Of a stretch of DNA of 5,539 nucleotides, positions 4,589-5,539 are shown piece after piece. Position 1 is the stretch's first letter. The number at the start of each line of letters is the position of its first letter. The stretch spans positions 1 to 5,539 of the forward strand of contig JAOAPP010000405.1 of assembly GCA_025462985.1 (NCBI GenBank), read 5' to 3'. Both the position numbers and the translations under genes were made by a program. The notes under the pieces were generated by a model, which saw nothing but the letters and a program-made list of their open reading frames with translations, had not been told where the DNA came from and did no database searches. Source of the DNA: Bryobacterales bacterium. Lineage in GTDB: Bacteria > Acidobacteriota > Terriglobia > Bryobacterales > Bryobacteraceae.

Positions 4589-5539
4589 ATGCGAATTCAA
4601 CTCACAGCCCTCGCGTTCACGTGCTTCTCACTCGCCGTCGCGCAAACTCCCGCGCCCGACCTGCTCGCCGACGTCAAAGGCCGCCCCGAAATGGCCCTCG
4701 ACGACTTCACGCAGCTCGCGCTCAAAAACAATCCGACTCTCGGCCAAGCCGAAGCCATCGTGCGCCAATCCGCCGGGCAGGCGCGTCAGGCCGGCCTGTA
4801 TCCGAACCCTTCAATCGGCTACCAGGGCGAAGAGATCCGCGGCGGCTCTTATCGTGGAGGCAAGCAGGGCGCTTTCGTGCAGCAGACAATCGTCCTGGGC
4901 GGCAAGCTGGCACTCCGCCGAAACGTTTACGAACAGCAGCGCCAGGAAGATCAAATAGGCGTATCAGAACAGAAATACCGCGTCCGGAGCGATGTCAGTC
5001 AGACTTTCTACTCTGCGCTTGCCGCCCAGGAAGTGGTCAGAGTGCAGGGGCAGCTTCTCTCACTTGCGCTCGACGTCGTCACCACCGCCCATCAACTGGC
5101 GAATGTAGGTCAGGCCGATGCTCCTGATGTACTGCAATCCGAAGTGGAAACCGAACAGGCCAAAGTAGATTACGTCGCGGCGCAGCGCAGTTACATCCAG
5201 ATGTTCCACGTGCTGGCCGCGGTTGCCGGGAAAACCGATCTGCCCATCAGCCCGCTTCGCGGAGATCTCGACCATCCGCCACAAATCGATGCCCGGCAAA
5301 TCGTCGATCAGATCGTCCGCGACAGTCCATCCGTAAAGCGAGCGCAACAGGACGTTCTGCGCTCCGAAGCCGAGCTCAAGAGTGCAAAGCGCGAGACAGT
5401 CCCCGATCTCCAGATCCACGCCGGCGTGCAAAACAACTTCGAGCCTCTCGACGTCGCTCCCAACCAATCAATCGGCGTCCATGCCTTCGTCACGGCCGGA
5501 ATCAACGTGCCGCTCTTCAACCGCAACCAGGGCAACGTT
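4589..5539 (+). CDS. TolC/CusC-family outer-membrane efflux protein, N-terminal 317 residues (runs off the right edge)
   Basis: Outer-membrane channel of tripartite efflux systems; the visible frame is open for 317 residues, while family members are usually about 420-480. Seen: a signal peptide, MRIQLTALAFTCFSLAVAQT, with likely cleavage after AVA at 18; C12 does not sit in a good lipobox, so lipidation as in CusC is not supported. The first outer-membrane-efflux repeat starts near MALDDFTQLALKNNPTL (35-51), with AGLYPNPSIGYQGEE (68-82) and the long coiled helix through VGQADAPDVLQSEVETEQAK (173-192). The second repeat starts near 233 (DARQIVDQIVRDSPSVKRAQ) and reaches INVPLFNRNQGN (305-316), a common motif of CzcC/CusC-like proteins. 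The ATG is 16 bases after the oxidase stop, with a weak GGCGGA ahead of it, so the two are co-transcribed. The context points to copper or silver efflux, with the RND pump and adaptor expected downstream. Confidence 0.93.
   Translation, partial: MRIQLTALAFTCFSLAVAQTPAPDLLADVKGRPEMALDDFTQLALKNNPTLGQAEAIVRQSAGQARQAGLYPNPSIGYQGEEIRGGSYRGGKQGAFVQQTIVLGGKLALRRNVYEQQRQEDQIGVSEQKYRVRSDVSQTFYSALAAQEVVRVQGQLLSLALDVVTTAHQLANVGQADAPDVLQSEVETEQAKVDYVAAQRSYIQMFHVLAAVAGKTDLPISPLRGDLDHPPQIDARQIVDQIVRDSPSVKRAQQDVLRSEAELKSAKRETVPDLQIHAGVQNNFEPLDVAPNQSIGVHAFVTAGINVPLFNRNQGNV

Overview
The window looks like a chromosomal segment of a GC-rich soil-type bacterium, most likely an Acidobacteriota member. The main reason is the left half: a PadR-type regulator translationally overlapped with a long MacB/FtsX-type permease that carries its own N-terminal cytoplasmic extension and has no ATPase gene between regulator and permease. 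This PadR plus 'ADOP' permease pairing is a hallmark of Acidobacteriota. That assignment is an inference from family knowledge; no rRNA or marker gene is present.

Layout. Minus strand, read right to left: a broken or frameshifted unrecognised gene (about 2563 to 2031), then a PadR regulator (1991 to 1647), then the permease (1654 to beyond the left edge; 551 residues visible, reading frame open throughout). A sigma70-like promoter with a perfect TTGACA overlaps the stop codon of the broken gene and would start the padR-permease message only a few bases before the padR ATG. Plus strand, read left to right: a small exported His/Cys-rich protein (2698-3063), a Tat-exported two-domain multicopper oxidase with a methionine-rich tail (3154-4572), and a TolC/CusC-type outer-membrane factor (4589 to beyond the right edge; 317 residues visible).

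How the genes work together. The plus-strand genes read as an envelope copper (or silver) handling operon. The small His/Cys protein may bind metal outside the cytoplasm, the oxidase would oxidise Cu(I) to the less toxic Cu(II) and bind copper through its Met-rich tail, and the outer-membrane factor would be the exit duct of a tripartite RND pump whose inner-membrane and adaptor genes would be expected just beyond the right edge. The minus-strand unit is a separate, PadR-controlled transport or envelope-stress unit. No RNA gene, CRISPR array, insertion sequence or convincing rho-independent terminator was seen. The 134-base gap 2564-2697 holds candidate operator palindromes and a 13-codon leader ORF; the 90-base gap 3064-3153 holds only a ribosome binding site that I can support.
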